Shown in pieces: positions 46,761 to 55,803 of a DNA stretch of 64,000 nucleotides. The stretch comes from CAVOJY01 sp963696405 (GTDB lineage Bacteria > Chloroflexota > Limnocylindria > Limnocylindrales > CSP1-4), in contig CAVOJY010000006.1 of the NCBI GenBank assembly GCA_963696405.1, positions 744,001-808,000 on the forward strand. The letters are read 5' to 3'. The notes below the pieces were generated by a model. The model was not told the DNA's origin and did no database searches. It saw nothing but the letters and a program-made list of their open reading frames with translations. The first letter of the stretch is position 1; each line of letters begins with the position of its first letter. The position numbers and the translations under genes are program-made.

Positions 46761-46850
46761 TTACTGACCCGCGTGGGTGCTCACGCCCAAGCCGATGGGG
46801 CAGGAGATGCCCGCCCTGTCGCCCCGGGAGTAGCCGTCGGGATCATCCAC
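46761..46850 (-). pseudogene. Fragment of a second msrA (C-terminus only)
   Basis: The minus strand reads DPDGYSRGDRAGISCPIGLG then VSTHAGQ and a stop, matching the end of MsrA at 47164-47826 (NPDGYCPDHGTGVACPVGLG). Only about 29 codons remain and no start or catalytic GCFWG segment is present. It marks a past duplication of msrA and its downstream gene. Confidence 0.7.
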
Positions 46851-46889
46851 AGGCGTGGCATGCTTCGAGGCCCGTCGGTCCAGTGGGCG

Positions 46890-47102
46890 TCACGCCTCCT
46901 TCTCGATGACGTCGGGTTCCACCCTGATACTGACGTGGCCGAACGCGAGCGGTGGCAGGAGGTGCGAGAGCAGTTGCTCGGCGGTCATCGGGCGGACGAC
47001 GCCGTTCGGGCCGGTTTGTGTCCAGCCGTTCTTCGCCCGGCGGTAGCGTTGCTCGAAGCCGCGCTTGGTCGTGATGTAGATCGTGCACTCGGTGTTCTTC
47101 AC
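46890..47102 (-). CDS. Small conserved-looking protein (about 70 aa), duplicated locally
   Basis: From GTG 47102: KNTECTIYITTKRGFEQRYR, then a Trp and TGPNGVVRPMTAEQLLSHLL, ending VRVEPDVIEKEA. No known family. The presumed ribosome site GGAGG directly abuts the GTG, so the start is uncertain. A truncated near-copy exists at 45834-45962, which supports the frame being real: differences between copies are mostly conservative. Downstream of msrA, same strand. Confidence 0.6.
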   Translation of the reverse strand: MKNTECTIYITTKRGFEQRYRRAKNGWTQTGPNGVVRPMTAEQLLSHLLPPLAFGHVSIRVEPDVIEKEA

Positions 47103-47163
47103 CCTCCAGGCCCCTTCATCACCGCAGCGTACTCGGCAGCGGTCGATGGGTCCACCTCGGCGC

Positions 47164-47826
47164 CTACCGTCCGGGTGCCCTGACCCCGAGCCCGACCGGG
47201 CAGGCGACACCCGTTCCGTGGTCCGGGCAGTAACCGTCCGGGTTCTTCGCGAGGTACTGCTGGTGATACGCCTCGGCATAGAAGAACGGGCCAGCGTCAA
47301 GGATCTCGGTCGTGATGGGTCCGTAGCCGGCGTCGCGAAGCCGCTCCTGGTAGGCATCGCGCGACGCCTCGGCCGCCCGGCGCTCAGCCTCGCTCCCGAC
47401 GAAGATCGCAGAGCGGTACTGGGTGCCGAGGTCGTTGCCCTGGCGCATTCCCTGGGTCGGGTCGTGGTTCTCCCAGAAGAGGCGGAGGAGCTCCTCGTAG
47501 GTCACTCGAGCGGGGTCGTAGACCGCCAGGACGGTCTCCGCGTGGCCCGTGCGGCCGGTGCAAACCTCGTCGTAGGTCGGGTTCGGCGTGTACCCGCCGG
47601 CATAGCCCACGGCCGTGCTCACGACCCCGGGCGTCTCCCAGAAGCGGCGCTCGGCGCCCCAGAAGCAGCCCAGCGCGAACGACGCCGTGCATGTTCCCGC
47701 CGGCCAGGGTGACGCGAGCGGCGCGCCGTTGACGAAGTGGCGTGCGGGCACAGCTATCGGCTCCGGGCGACCGGGGAGGGCCTTCTCGGGTGCCGGCATC
47801 GCGGCGTCCTTGCGGAAAAGGAACAT
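47164..47826 (-). CDS. msrA: Peptide methionine sulfoxide reductase MsrA
   Basis: Reduces methionine-S-sulfoxide in proteins. Catalytic GCFWG is in FALGCFWGAERRFWE; VGYAGGYTPNPTYDEVCTG and GHAETVLAVYDP follow, with HDPTQGMRQGNDLGTQYRS and the terminal YHQQYLAKNPDGYCP. 220 residues with an N-terminal extension of about 45. A recycling Cys lies near the C-terminus (GVACPVG). The end of the gene appears duplicated further left (46761-46850). Confidence 0.96.
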   Translation of the reverse strand: MFLFRKDAAMPAPEKALPGRPEPIAVPARHFVNGAPLASPWPAGTCTASFALGCFWGAERRFWETPGVVSTAVGYAGGYTPNPTYDEVCTGRTGHAETVLAVYDPARVTYEELLRLFWENHDPTQGMRQGNDLGTQYRSAIFVGSEAERRAAEASRDAYQERLRDAGYGPITTEILDAGPFFYAEAYHQQYLAKNPDGYCPDHGTGVACPVGLGVRAPGR

Positions 47827-47935
47827 GGTCCGAGGAGTGTAGGCGGAAGACCGCCATCGCGCCGCGTGCCATCATCGGGCGCAGGGAGGCGCAGATGGGA
47901 CGTCCCCGGCCCGCCCCCGGCACGGAGCCCGCAGC

Positions 47936-48352
47936 ATGAACACAGCCGACAAGCCAGCATGGCCGAAGTCTCCACCGGAACTCGTGGAGCGTTTCAAGTC
48001 CGCCATGGAGGACTTCCCGGCGGCTGAGCGGCGCTTGATGTTCGGCTGTCCCTGCGCGTTCCTGAACGGGCACATGTTCACGGGCCTGCATGGGGAGCAG
48101 TGGTTCGTCCGGCTGGACGACGATGATCGCGCCCGCCTCCTCGCGATCGAGGGTGCCGGTCCATTCGAGCCCATGCCCGGCCGGCCGATGTCCGGGTACG
48201 CTGTGCTGCCCGCGGCCACGATCCACGACGGCGACGCTGTCCACGAGTGGATCACGCGAGCTGCGGCCTTCGTCGGACGGCTGCCGCCGAAGGCGCCCGG
48301 GTCCCGCGCCGGCAAGCCGAAAACGAAGAAGGCGGGCATATCGCCGGCGTGA
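47936..48352 (+). CDS. TfoX N-terminal domain protein
   Basis: 138 residues: ERFKSAMEDFPAAERRLMFG then CPCAFLNGHMFTGLHGEQWF and FVRLDDDDRARLL fit the TfoX_N domain (competence-regulator-like, also found in many stand-alone proteins). A Lys-rich C-terminal tail (KPKTKKAG) follows. No competence genes are nearby, so a role in transformation is not implied. Confidence 0.85.
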   Translation: MNTADKPAWPKSPPELVERFKSAMEDFPAAERRLMFGCPCAFLNGHMFTGLHGEQWFVRLDDDDRARLLAIEGAGPFEPMPGRPMSGYAVLPAATIHDGDAVHEWITRAAAFVGRLPPKAPGSRAGKPKTKKAGISPA

Positions 48353-48464
48353 CGCCGGAAGCTCCTCTGTCGCTGCCCCTGCGCCCTTGCGCACCGTGCT
48401 GACCACGGACGACAATGGCCGCACGAGGAATCCCGATGGGGAGACGGGAAAGCGAGGGTCCGCC

Positions 48465-49443
48465 ATGCGTCCGTTCCGGGAGCTCGCGAAGCTGCTCCGT
48501 CTGCCGGCCGGTTTCCACCTGTCGCCCGGTACGCCGGGACGAGCTGGCGTCGCCATCATCGCCGGTTTCGTCGCCTTTGCGGTCGTCGCGTCGGTCACCG
48601 CGCCCGACGTCTCCGCGGCGACGGTCGTCCAGACCTGGCAGACGCGAATCGGCGCGAAGAACGCACTCAACGACACAGCCACGATCCAGGTCTACGACAC
48701 GACGAAGGGTGTTCTGCGGATCCGGGCGACGAAGCTCCGCGCCAGCTCCGTCTACACCGTGAACCTGTACCGGGGACGCTGCGGGTTCATGGCCACCGTG
48801 CTGTACCGGATGCCGTCGGTGACGACCAACTCCTCGGGCAACGTCTCGAAGAACCTCGCGCTGAGCGTCGCCCAGGTGAAGAAGATCCGTTCGACATGGA
48901 ACGCCGGCTCCGGCGTCGCGATCCAGCTGGCGAAGGGGTCGAGCAAGCGCTGCGGCGACTTCGGGGCCTACACCACGGTCGGCAAGGCGGCCCGGCTCGA
49001 GGACGAGCAGACCCACACGGTCGTCAGCGCCGAGACGTGGGGCGGAGACGGCCTCTGGAAACCGGAAGAGGGATCGTCCTACGTCACGGTCTACCTCCGC
49101 ATCAAGGCGCTGACCGACACGAACTACAACCCGCTCGACTACTCGCTCATCGACGGGACCGGCAAGGAGTGGGGCGGGCTCGTGCTCGGCGACCGGGAAC
49201 CCGACCTGGGCAGCGGCGACTTGTCGAAGGGAGCGACCGTGGAGGCCTGGGTAACCCTCATCGCTCCCAACGAATCAGCTGAACCGGCTCATCCTCGCCT
49301 ACCGGATGAACAGCATGATCCACGGGCCCACGCTCTACGTGCCCCTGGGCACCCTCGTCACCCCGGCGCCCGGGCCGTCGCCAACGCCCGGGCCGTCACC
49401 CAGTCCGAGTCCCTCGGCTTCGCCGTCTGCCCCGCCCTGGTAG
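48465..49443 (+). CDS. Secreted protein, DUF4352-like C-terminal domain (one-base frameshift near 49267)
   Basis: From ATG 48465, a Sec signal peptide (GVAIIAGFVAFAVVASVTAP, cleavage probably after DVSA) precedes an Ig-like domain (residues about 50-160) and a second domain beginning SAETWGGDGLWKPEEGSSYV with TVYLRIKALTDT, like DUF4352-type sandwiches. After AWVTLIAP the sequence shifts: dropping one base at 49266-49270 gives TNQLNRLILAYRMN then SMIHGPTLYVPLGTLV, followed by a Pro/Ser tail and a stop at 49443 (about 325 residues). It converges with and overlaps the hydrolase gene by 48 bases. Function unknown. Confidence 0.72.
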
Positions 49444-50502
49444 CCCGCCGCACGGCCGCAGGAGCCGCTGCCGCGTCCTGAGCTTCGAGCGGAAGAAGCC
49501 CGCCAGCTTCTGCTCGTACTCATCGGGGTGGAGGAACATGGCCTCGACATGGCCGGCGCCGGGTACCAGCCAGAGCTCCCAGCTGGCGCCGCGCCCGGCG
49601 AGGGCCTGCGCGAGGTCGAGGGCGTGGTGGACGTTCATCCGGCCGTCCGCCGCACCGTGCGTAAGAAAGACGGGCCGATCGCCGAGGCGCTCGACCGCCC
49701 GGAGCGGGCTCCTGCCGAGGAGATCGTCGCCCGAGATGAGCTTGCCGATCCATAGACCCCCCGGCGCAAGGAAGGTCGGGTAGCCCTTCCGGGCCAGCTC
49801 GTCCCTCGCCGCGATCATCGCGTCGGCGAAGGAACTGTCGGCCCAGACTGCCGCGAGACCCGGCTCCTCGGCCGCCGCGATGAGCGCCGTCGCGGCGCCC
49901 ATCGACGCGCCCCAGGCGCCGATCTGCTCCGCGCTCGATCCCCTTCTCGACTGCAGCCAGTCCCAGGCGCCCAGGAGGTCGCGGTATTCCTCCGAGCCGC
50001 CCGCATGCCGGCCGTCCTCGATCGTCGAATCACCGTGGTCGCGGAGGTCCAGCAGGAGCACGCTGAACCCGTGGCGATGGAGCATGCCCGCCGGCAGGAG
50101 CACCACCGGGTCGCGCCTGCAGGCGCCGTGCCCGTGCACGAGGATGACCGCTGGCGCGCGTGCAGGGGCCGGACCCTCCCCGGCCGGCGCGCTCGCCGCC
50201 GTTTCGCTCGCCGCCGCTTCGCCCGCTCCCGGAACCCACCACGCGCGCAGGGTGATACCGGGATCGCGGCTCGGGATCGAGACCTCTTCGAACGTCGGCA
50301 TCCGGTAGGGCGCCGTGTCGAGGGGGAACCCCTTCGCGTCGAACGAGGCGGGCGTGAAGCCGGCGAACCGTCCTCCGCAGCGCGCCTCAATCCGCGACAT
50401 CCGGTCGTAGACAAACGCGCTGACCGCCAGGTAGGCGCCTCCGGCGGCGGCCGTCATGGCGGCCAGCCCGGCACCGATGGCGATGGTGCGGCGACGGGCC
50501 AT
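49396..50502 (-). CDS. Membrane-anchored alpha/beta hydrolase
   Basis: 368 residues with an N-terminal membrane helix (about 8-32) and an alpha/beta hydrolase fold: VILVHGHGACRRDP (oxyanion region), the nucleophile in IGAWGASMGAATA, the acid probably in LTHGAADGRMNVHHA, and the His in VPGAGHVEAMF. Resembles extracellular-facing esterases of the BAAT/dienelactone hydrolase group; substrate unknown. The last 30 residues are basic filler overlapping the converging gene. Confidence 0.87.
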   Translation of the reverse strand: MARRRTIAIGAGLAAMTAAAGGAYLAVSAFVYDRMSRIEARCGGRFAGFTPASFDAKGFPLDTAPYRMPTFEEVSIPSRDPGITLRAWWVPGAGEAAASETAASAPAGEGPAPARAPAVILVHGHGACRRDPVVLLPAGMLHRHGFSVLLLDLRDHGDSTIEDGRHAGGSEEYRDLLGAWDWLQSRRGSSAEQIGAWGASMGAATALIAAAEEPGLAAVWADSSFADAMIAARDELARKGYPTFLAPGGLWIGKLISGDDLLGRSPLRAVERLGDRPVFLTHGAADGRMNVHHALDLAQALAGRGASWELWLVPGAGHVEAMFLHPDEYEQKLAGFFRSKLRTRQRLLRPCGGLPGRGRRRSRGTRTG

Positions 50503-50859
50503 GGCTGCCCCCCTGCAAGTCGAGCCGGATACGCCCGGATTCTAGTCCGCCGTTCCAGCGCAGCCGCCCGCAGGCACAGCGCGCCGGCGTGACTGCGTCC
50601 GGTAGCGGCTCAGTCGGGCAAGCAGTACCGGGCGGGTGCCGACTCCCCAGTCGCATTGAAGGGGCGGATCTCCCAGCAGCGGTCGCTGCCCCCGAGCGTG
50701 AGCTGCCGCACCGCATCGGAGCGGTGCTCGCCGCAACTGGCGCCGAGCAACCTTGGCGGTGGGTAGAGCCGGGTGGCCCATCGTGCGTGGCACGGTCGGC
50801 GTGCCGGGCACCGCAGGGTACCGTTGACGCGTCGCACCGGTACCTCCGGCGACTCGCGA
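50503..50859. other. Divergent intergenic region
   Basis: 357 bases between the alpha/beta hydrolase and the GGDEF/HD-GYP gene. No RNA gene or clear promoter hexamers could be identified; it must hold promoters for both directions. The start of the rightward gene is uncertain, and its frame remains open back to 50773. Confidence 0.4.
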
Positions 50860-52470
50860 ATGGCCCCCTCTCGCGATACGGTGCGAGCTGTGAAGATCGT
50901 TCCATGGGTGGCCATGCCCTTCGCGCTGGTCGCCGCGGTCGCGATCGGCTTGGCCGTCGTGCCCGCACTCGGGGTGTCTTCGGCTGCGGCCCCGGTGGCC
51001 GCTGCCGCGATCGCCTCATTCGTTGCGCTCGCCGTCGGGTGCCTCGTCACCTCGGGCCTCGCCCAGCGTGGGCTCAACGTGATGGCCGACGCGCTCGAGC
51101 GGATCACGGACGGCCAGCGCGACGTTGCCGTCCGGCACGGCGGGACCGGGGCCGAGCGGCGGATGGGGAAGGCGATCGGGCAGGTCTCGGAGTCGCTCGA
51201 GGCCGCGCGTTCGGCGGCCACGGTCGATCGACTCACCGGCGTGCTGAACCGTCCCGCCCTGTTCGGCGAGCTCCTCCGAGCGGTGGAGGAAGCCGACCGC
51301 TACGACCGGCCGCTGACCGTTGCGTTCGTGGACATCGACAGGTTCAAGGCGGTGAACGACACCCATGGACACCAGGCCGGCGACAGCATCCTCCGCCAGC
51401 TCGCCCAGACGCTGCAGGCGAACGTCAGGGCCAGCGACGTCGTGGGCCGCTATGGCGGCGAGGAGTTTCTCCTTGTCTTCCCTAGCACGGCGCCGGACGA
51501 GGGCGCGCAGAAGGCCGAGTCGCTCCGCCAGCTCATCCAGCGCGGGCACTTCCGGCTGACGTCGGCCCAGTCGGGGAAACCGATCGACCTCGAGTTGACC
51601 GTGTCGATCGGCCTGGCCGGAGGCACCGGCCATCCCCACCACCTCGACGAGCTCATCCGCCATGCCGACGAGGCGATGTACTCGGCGAAGGGACTCGGCC
51701 GCAACCGGACGTGCGTGTACGCAGAGGAAGACGACAACATCCAGATCTCCCGGGCCATCGTCTCGCTCGAGGGCCGAGGGCGAGCGACCGAGGTCGGCCG
51801 CCTGGCGACGAGCGCGGCCGAGCGTGCCCTGACCGCAGTCGCGGAACCCTACAGCCGCTGCGGAGGCGCAGCCGCCCCGTCGATCGCTCTCATCGCCGTC
51901 CGCATGGCGCGGCGCCTGGGCCTGCCCCGAAGCGAGATCGAGCGGATCCGCATCGCCGCCCTCCTCCGAGATATCGGGAAAGTCGCTTTGCCACGGTCCA
52001 TCCTGGACAAGCCGGCTGCTCTCAGCGAGACCGAGTTCCGGATCGTCGCCCAGCACCCGCGGATCGGCCAGCTCATCCTCGAGCAGTCGAGCGTCCTCGC
52101 GGAAGCCGCCCCGATCGTGCTCCATCACCACGAACGGTTCGCCGGCCTCGGCTACCCCTACGGGCTGCGAGGAGAGCAGATCCCGCTCGGCGCGCGGATC
52201 GTGGCCATCGCCGAGGCGTATGACGCCATGACCCACGACCGTCCCTACCGAACGGCAATGAACCATGACGAGGCCATCCGCGAGCTGCGACGGATGGCTG
52301 GAAGCCACTTCGACCCGGAGTTGGTGAGCGTGTTCTGCGAGCTTCACGCGGAGCCCGGACGTGCCGGGGATGCCTGGCCGGCCCTCGTCGCCGACCTGTC
52401 CGGCCGAGACGGACGCCGCTCCGGCGGGCGCAGCGGCAACCGCACGTCCCCTTCGCCGCGGTCCGCCTGA
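50860..52470 (+). CDS. GGDEF + degenerate HD-GYP protein (probable diguanylate cyclase)
   Basis: Two N-terminal membrane helices, a HAMP-like linker, then a GGDEF domain: VDIDRFKAVNDTHGHQAGD and active site RYGGEEF, with an inhibitory I-site RASD five residues upstream. The C-terminal HD-GYP domain reads ALLRDIGKVALP where ALLHDIGK is expected, so the first metal His is Arg; HHHERFAGLGYP and the distal region are retained. It probably makes c-di-GMP and may no longer degrade it. ATG 50860 is a tentative start (GTG 50890 is possible). 15 bases before its partner gene. Confidence 0.85.
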   Translation: MAPSRDTVRAVKIVPWVAMPFALVAAVAIGLAVVPALGVSSAAAPVAAAAIASFVALAVGCLVTSGLAQRGLNVMADALERITDGQRDVAVRHGGTGAERRMGKAIGQVSESLEAARSAATVDRLTGVLNRPALFGELLRAVEEADRYDRPLTVAFVDIDRFKAVNDTHGHQAGDSILRQLAQTLQANVRASDVVGRYGGEEFLLVFPSTAPDEGAQKAESLRQLIQRGHFRLTSAQSGKPIDLELTVSIGLAGGTGHPHHLDELIRHADEAMYSAKGLGRNRTCVYAEEDDNIQISRAIVSLEGRGRATEVGRLATSAAERALTAVAEPYSRCGGAAAPSIALIAVRMARRLGLPRSEIERIRIAALLRDIGKVALPRSILDKPAALSETEFRIVAQHPRIGQLILEQSSVLAEAAPIVLHHHERFAGLGYPYGLRGEQIPLGARIVAIAEAYDAMTHDRPYRTAMNHDEAIRELRRMAGSHFDPELVSVFCELHAEPGRAGDAWPALVADLSGRDGRRSGGRSGNRTSPSPRSA

Positions 52471-52485
52471 GAAGAGCGCCCCGCG

Positions 52486-53970
52486 ATGACCGTCCGTGGC
52501 AGAGGAACCTCCGGCCGGGGAACGCGTCGCAGCCCGCCGATCCTCCTCGCCGCCTACCTCGTTGGCCTTGTGGCGGTGGCCGTTGCTGCCGGCTCGGAGG
52601 TCGTGCGGGCATCATCCGCGTCGGTGCTGGACGGGGCGTTCGAGGACGCACCGGCGGCCCTGTCAAGCGGCACCGGGCCACTCCTCGCAGTGCTCGAGAC
52701 CGCGCGGCGCGATCTCCTCGTGACGACGATCGCGGCAGGGCTGGGCGCGGCGCTTCTTCTGTACGTCGTGTACCGGGCGGCGCGCGTCCATCTCGACCGG
52801 CAGGCCGCACGACTGGGAGAAGCGTCCGAGCGCGACGGGTTGACCACGATGCCCAGCCACGGGGCGCTCGTCAACGAGCTGGGGGCCGCGATCGAGTCGG
52901 CCCGGCAGGACGGCAGCACGATCTCCGTCGCCCTCATCGACCTCGACAGCTTCCGACTGCTGAACGACACGCATGGCCACCGGGCAGGTGACGAGGCGCT
53001 CGTCCGAGTCGGGAGGCTTCTCCAGCACGAGCTGCCGCGCGGCATGCGCGTTGGCCGGTACGGCCCCGACGAGTTCCTGGTCATCGGCCCGCGGGTCGCC
53101 CTCGCCCAGCTGGAGGCATCCGTCCGGTGCTTCCGCGGCTCACTCACGGCCGTGTCGCTCCGACTTGACCAGCCCGATCCCGTCCCCGTTACGGTGAGCG
53201 CGGGCCTCGCTGCCTACCCTCAGCACGCCCAGTCGGTCACTGCCCTGCTTTCAGTTGCTGCGCTGACGCTCGCTGAGGCGAAGGTCAGCGGCGGCGACTC
53301 GGTCCAGGTCGCAGGCGTCATCGCCCACGACCCGGTCGCCACCCGCAGCTTCGACGTGCTCAAGGGCCTCGTCCAGGCGGTGGACACGAAGGACCACTAC
53401 ACGAAGCGTCATTCGGACGACGTCGCGCGCTACGCCGTCTTCATTGCCGAGCAGCTCGGCATGACCGAGCACTTCGCCCGGGCGCTCGACATCGCCGGGC
53501 AGCTGCATGACATCGGGAAGATCGGCGTACCGGACGCCATCCTGCGCAAGCCGGGGCGGCTCCTGGCGGACGAGCTGAGAGTGATGGAGCAGCACGCCAC
53601 GCTCGGCGACATGATCGTGCGCGACCTCCCGGACATCGACCTGGTCCGGGCCGGCGTCCGCCACCACCACGAGCGGTGGGATGGGCGCGGCTACCCAGAC
53701 CGGATTGCCGGAGAGGCGATCCCCCTCATCGCCCGCGTCCTCTCGGTAGCCGACGCGTTCTCGGCGATGACCACGACCCGCCCGTACCGCAAGGCCTACT
53801 CGATGCGCCACGCGCTGCAGCGCCTCGAGAGGGCCGCGGGCACGCAACTCGATGCCGACCTGGTCCAGGTGTTCGTGCATGGGGTGCGGACCGTGCCAGA
53901 CGCGCCGGTACCGCACCGCGCGCAGCCACGCCAGGCTCTCGGCTGGGTCACCGGTCGCGAGGTCGCCTGA
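52486..53970 (+). CDS. Degenerate GGDEF + intact HD-GYP protein (probable c-di-GMP phosphodiesterase)
   Basis: 494 residues: two membrane helices (about 15-38 and 80-100) flanking a short extracytoplasmic loop, a GGDEF-like domain with RYGPDEF in place of GGDEF and no I-site, then a complete HD-GYP domain (GQLHDIGKIGVPDAILRKPG, RHHHERWDGRGYPDRIAGEA, IPL). It likely hydrolyses c-di-GMP, with the GGDEF relic serving as a regulatory domain. Coupled to the preceding gene, whose defects are the mirror image. Confidence 0.87.
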   Translation: MTVRGRGTSGRGTRRSPPILLAAYLVGLVAVAVAAGSEVVRASSASVLDGAFEDAPAALSSGTGPLLAVLETARRDLLVTTIAAGLGAALLLYVVYRAARVHLDRQAARLGEASERDGLTTMPSHGALVNELGAAIESARQDGSTISVALIDLDSFRLLNDTHGHRAGDEALVRVGRLLQHELPRGMRVGRYGPDEFLVIGPRVALAQLEASVRCFRGSLTAVSLRLDQPDPVPVTVSAGLAAYPQHAQSVTALLSVAALTLAEAKVSGGDSVQVAGVIAHDPVATRSFDVLKGLVQAVDTKDHYTKRHSDDVARYAVFIAEQLGMTEHFARALDIAGQLHDIGKIGVPDAILRKPGRLLADELRVMEQHATLGDMIVRDLPDIDLVRAGVRHHHERWDGRGYPDRIAGEAIPLIARVLSVADAFSAMTTTRPYRKAYSMRHALQRLERAAGTQLDADLVQVFVHGVRTVPDAPVPHRAQPRQALGWVTGREVA

Positions 53971-54102
53971 GGCAGCGGCCGCCGCCGCCGCGGCAGTGTC
54001 GCCGCGCCGGCCGGCCCAGTCTGCTCTACAGTGGAGCCGGTCCCCGCGGTGGCGCGACCGGACGAGCGGTCGTAGTGCACCCGCCCGGCACAAGGAGGTT
54101 CC

Positions 54103-54639
54103 GTGAAGGCTCTTGTCGTCATCGACATGCTGAACGATTTCGTGACGGGGAAGATCGCCAATCCCCGCGCGCGGGCGATCATCCCGAACATCGCCGAACT
54201 CCTGCGGGTCGCGCGGTCCGACCGGTCGAACTGGATCGTGGTCTACGCCAACGACGCGCACCTGCCCCAGGACTTCGAGCTGGGTGTCTGGGGAGAGCAC
54301 GCCATGTCCGGTACGGCTGGCGCCGAGGTCATCCCCGAGCTGGCGGCCGCTCCGGGCGACTTCGTTCTCCCCAAGCGAACCTACTCGAGCTTCCACGAGA
54401 CGGGGCTCGACCCACTCCTTCGTCAGTGCGGAGCGGACACCGTCGTCCTCACCGGCCAGCACACGAACATCTGTCTGCGGCACACGAGCGCCGACGCGTT
54501 CTTCCGCGGCTACCGGATTGTCGTCCCCACGGATGCCGCGGAGGCGTTCAGCGACGAAGACCAGGCGGCGGGTCTCGACTACCTGCGCATGGCTTACAAG
54601 GTCGAGACGCCGACGACTCAGGAGCTGCTCGCCGCGTAG
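54103..54639 (+). CDS. Isochorismatase-family cysteine hydrolase (nicotinamidase-like)
   Basis: 178 residues from GTG 54103. The catalytic triad of the family is visible: Asp in LVVIDMLNDFVTG, Lys in FVLPKRTYSSFHETGL, and Cys in TGQHTNICLRHTSADAFFRG. Likely substrates are nicotinamide or related amides, but the metal-ligand His/Asp set of true nicotinamidases is not evident. Confidence 0.9.
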   Translation: MKALVVIDMLNDFVTGKIANPRARAIIPNIAELLRVARSDRSNWIVVYANDAHLPQDFELGVWGEHAMSGTAGAEVIPELAAAPGDFVLPKRTYSSFHETGLDPLLRQCGADTVVLTGQHTNICLRHTSADAFFRGYRIVVPTDAAEAFSDEDQAAGLDYLRMAYKVETPTTQELLAA

Positions 54640-54698
54640 GACAGCTCGGGCATGGGGTACAGTGCGACCGCCCACGCAGCACCCGGAGGGAGAGAGGC

Positions 54699-54926
54699 CT
54701 GACGGACGCCCCGCTCGAGGATGCCCCTTACTCAGGCCTGCAGGCGGCGGCCGCTGCCGATCGGCCTGCCCCTGTACCTGCAGACGTGGGAGGCCGGCTT
54801 CGCGCTGCGCCTGACCGGCGCCGAGGCTGGCTGGGTGCTCGAGGACAACGACCGGATGCGGGGCTGCTCGAGAAGGTCGGCGCCCGCGTCTACCGGACGT
54901 ACCGGATCCACGAAGCGCCCCTCTGA
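54699..54926 (+). pseudogene. Remnant of a gene ending in a GNAT-acetyltransferase-like terminus
   Basis: After GGAGGGAGAGAGGCC the frame reads TDAPLEDAPYSGLQAAAAAD without an ATG, then in another frame GAEAGWVLEDNDRM, and after a one-base slip in the G-run near 54860 GLLEKVGARVYRTYRIHEAP and a stop at 54926. The WVLEDN-M-LE-GARVY-TYRI pattern is the C-terminal end of a GNAT-like protein family of about 350 residues; most of the gene is missing. Either a small decayed gene or sequence errors plus a deletion. Confidence 0.5.
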
Positions 54927-54999
54927 GGGACCCGAGACGGTCCGGAACCGGCGGTCTACCCGCCCGGGGCGATTGACCGCCCGGGGGCCGCGTGGGACG

Positions 55000-55803
55000 A
55001 TGCGCGGCCTCATGAAGATGTACGGCCTCTACCTCGAATCCGGACCCCGACGGCGCAAGACGATGGTGCACGTCCTCGACCTGCTGGGCTGCGTGGCGGT
55101 GGGACCGACGACGGAAGATGCGCTCGCGGCGGCGCCGGCCGCCATCCGTGCGTACCGCGCGTTCTTGCTCGGGCACGGCGAACCTCTCGACCCGGCCGAG
55201 GACCTCGACGTGCACGTCGTCGAGCACATCACCGAAGGCCTATGGCTCGGCAACGGGTCTCCGTACCTCGTGTTCGGCCCGGATCTGCAGGCCGTGACGG
55301 CCGCGGAGATCGATGTGTTCCTGCGATGGTTCGGCTGGCTGCGGGGGGACCTTGCCGCGTGGGCGGCGAGCCGGACCGATGAGCAGCTCGATGAACCCCC
55401 GGCCGGGGGCGGACGAACTGCTCGGGCCATCCTGCTTCACGCCCTGGGGGCCACCGGGGGGTATCTCGGCGCGGCGCTTGGCGGCGCACCGGGTTTCTCA
55501 CGGGTCGTCGGCGCAGCCGAGCGCGGCGACATGAGCCTGCCGGACGCGCTCCGGCGGACCCTGGCCCTGGCCGCCGAGCGGGTCCGGGCCACGACACCAG
55601 AAGAGCGCGCCGCGGTCATCGAGCGACCGCGTGACCGCCGGACCCTCCGCAAGGCCCTCCGCAGGATGCTCGAGCACGACTGGGAACACCTGGCCGAGCT
55701 GTCCCGGCGCCCGGGCGGCCCTCGCTCCCAGGGGCCGGCGTCCTGGCCTGTCCCGGCCAAGGGTAGAGTCCTCGAGACGGGGACTGCAGCAGGAAACGAC
55801 TGA
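55000..55803 (+). CDS. HicB-like N-terminal region fused to a DinB-like helical bundle
   Basis: About 265 residues (ATG 55000, 55012 or 55018). Residues 1-65 resemble a HicB-type beta-alpha fold (MVHVLDLLGCVAVGPTTEDA, then LAAAPAAIRAYRAFL). Residues 110-250 resemble DinB/YfiT four-helix bundles, with LLHALGATGGYLG and the terminal LEHDWEHLAEL containing candidate metal His residues. No HicA partner is present. It overlaps the next gene (TGATG). Function unknown. Confidence 0.75.
   Translation: MRGLMKMYGLYLESGPRRRKTMVHVLDLLGCVAVGPTTEDALAAAPAAIRAYRAFLLGHGEPLDPAEDLDVHVVEHITEGLWLGNGSPYLVFGPDLQAVTAAEIDVFLRWFGWLRGDLAAWAASRTDEQLDEPPAGGGRTARAILLHALGATGGYLGAALGGAPGFSRVVGAAERGDMSLPDALRRTLALAAERVRATTPEERAAVIERPRDRRTLRKALRRMLEHDWEHLAELSRRPGGPRSQGPASWPVPAKGRVLETGTAAGND

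Noticed and set aside
45031..47102. Mobile element explaining the duplication near vapBC and msrA
   Set aside because: No transposase, terminal inverted repeats or target-site duplications could be seen.
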